Positions 6,650 through 7,297 of a DNA stretch of 7,297 nucleotides are shown piece after piece. The notes below the pieces were generated by a model. That model ran no database searches. It was not told the origin of the DNA and saw only the letters and a list, made by a program, of their open reading frames with translations. Each line of letters begins with the position of its first letter. Position 1 is the stretch's first letter. Source of the stretch: Gammaproteobacteria bacterium (lineage in GTDB: Bacteria; Pseudomonadota; Gammaproteobacteria; Thiohalospirales; Thiohalospiraceae); contig DRMK01000051.1 of the NCBI GenBank assembly GCA_011322575.1, positions 1 to 7,297 of the forward strand. Reading direction: 5' to 3'. Position numbers and translations under genes: made by a program.

Positions 6650-6686
6650 TCTCTCACTCCAGCGTTGCTTCCTATCCTATCCCGCC

Positions 6687-6741
6687 CCGGTTCCTTATGC
6701 CAGCAAAACAGACCCGCCCCTTGCCATTTGGCAGGAACCGG
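6687..6741. repeat. Interrupted inverted repeat in the htpG-lapA gap
   Basis: CCGGTTCC (6687-6694) pairs with GGAACCGG (6734-6741), and TGCCA (6698-6702) pairs with TGGCA (6729-6733). This gives 13 base pairs with a three-base bulge (6695-6697) and a 26-base loop. In the minus-strand transcript it starts 27 bases after the htpG stop and ends 47 bases before the lapA ATG. No U-tract follows, so it is not a classical intrinsic terminator; it may instead be a processing, stabilising or attenuating structure. The TGGCA arm can alternatively fold locally with the neighbouring TGCCA (6723-6727). No convincing sigma70 or sigma32 promoter for lapA was seen in this 129-base gap. Confidence 0.55.
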
Positions 6742-6768
6742 AGGGATCGGTTGCAGTCCACCAGAGAG

Positions 6769-7297
6769 TCAGCCCTCTTTCCCCAGCTCCAGCAACAGGG
6801 CGTTGAGCCGCGCCACGAAGGTGGCGGGGTCGTCCAGTTGCCCCCCTTCCGCCAGCAGCGCTTGGTCGAACAGCACCTCCACCCAGTCGTCGAAGCGTTT
6901 CCCCGGCTTCTCCTCGCGCAGCTTGAGTACCAGTGGATGTTCGGGGTTCAGCTCGAGGATGGGCTTGCTGGAGGGGACCTCCTGACCCGCCTCCTTGAGG
7001 ATGCGTTCCAGATGGGTACCCATGTCGTAGAGGTCGCTCACCAAGCAGGCGGGGGAGTCGGTCAGACGATGGGTCAACCGGACCTCCTTGACCCGGTCCC
7101 CCAGCGCCTTCTTCACCCGCTTCACCAGATCCTTGAACTCCTTGGCGATCTTCTTCTGCTCCTTCTTCTCCCCCTCGTCCTCCAGATCGCCGAGATCCAG
7201 CTCCCCCTTGGCGATGGATTTCAGCGGCTTGCCATCGAACTCGGTGAGCGAAGAGACCAGCCATTCATCCACCCGGTCGAACAGCAGCAGCACCTCG
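6769..7297 (-). CDS. htpG: Molecular chaperone HtpG (Hsp90), C-terminal 175 residues
   Basis: ATP-dependent cytosolic chaperone of the Hsp90 family. Only the C-terminal portion is present; the N-terminal ATPase and most of the middle domain lie beyond the right edge. Visible hallmarks: EVLLLFDRVDEW at the end of the middle domain, LTEFDGKPLKSIAKGE, a charged Glu/Lys-rich linker, and the dimerisation-domain block RVKEVRLTHRLTDSPACLV, then ILELNPEHPLV and the helix DQALLAEGGQLDDP, closing with an LNALLLEL tail. All match the order and spacing of E. coli HtpG. There is no C-terminal MEEVD, as expected for bacteria. The gene reads in the same direction as lapA and lapB, 129 bases upstream of lapA. 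In E. coli htpG belongs to the sigma32 heat-shock regulon; its promoter is outside the window. Confidence 0.97.
   Translation of the reverse strand, partial: EVLLLFDRVDEWLVSSLTEFDGKPLKSIAKGELDLGDLEDEGEKKEQKKIAKEFKDLVKRVKKALGDRVKEVRLTHRLTDSPACLVSDLYDMGTHLERILKEAGQEVPSSKPILELNPEHPLVLKLREEKPGKRFDDWVEVLFDQALLAEGGQLDDPATFVARLNALLLELGKEG

Noticed and set aside
6640..6768. Search for sigma32, sigmaE or sigma54 promoters before lapA
   Set aside because: No pair of boxes with acceptable match and spacing was found by eye.

Overview
The window is GC-rich and almost fully coding. It looks like a chromosomal segment of a Gram-negative gammaproteobacterium. The evidence is a lapA-lapB pair (regulators of lipopolysaccharide synthesis, typical of Gammaproteobacteria) next to the 3' end of htpG. 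The genus cannot be read from the sequence. There are no RNA genes, insertion sequences, CRISPR arrays or transposition scars, and codon use looks uniform.

Layout. Bases 1-1595 (minus strand) hold the N-terminal 531 codons of an exported alpha/beta hydrolase; its catalytic core runs off the left edge. Bases 1596-1702 are a short divergent intergenic region with two overlapping sigma70-like promoter candidates facing opposite ways. Bases 1703-5126 (plus strand) carry two large GTPase genes that overlap by 11 bases. They are related to each other and resemble bacterial dynamin-like GTPases; the second has a two-helix membrane hairpin. Six bases later the direction reverses. Bases 5133-6341 (minus) are lapB and 6343-6639 (minus) are lapA, one base apart. 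A 129-base gap with an interrupted inverted repeat and a GGA-rich leader separates lapA from the C-terminal part of htpG (6769-7297, minus, running off the right edge).

How the genes may work together. LapA and LapB form an inner-membrane module that, in E. coli, helps FtsH control LpxC and so LPS synthesis; HtpG is the bacterial Hsp90. Their adjacency suggests an envelope/heat-stress neighbourhood. The GTPase pair is the least characterised part: its products are probably a heteromeric, membrane-acting machine. The divergent secreted hydrolase may be co-regulated with it through the shared promoter region. The functions of the GTPase pair and of the hydrolase's N-terminal half are inference, not established.
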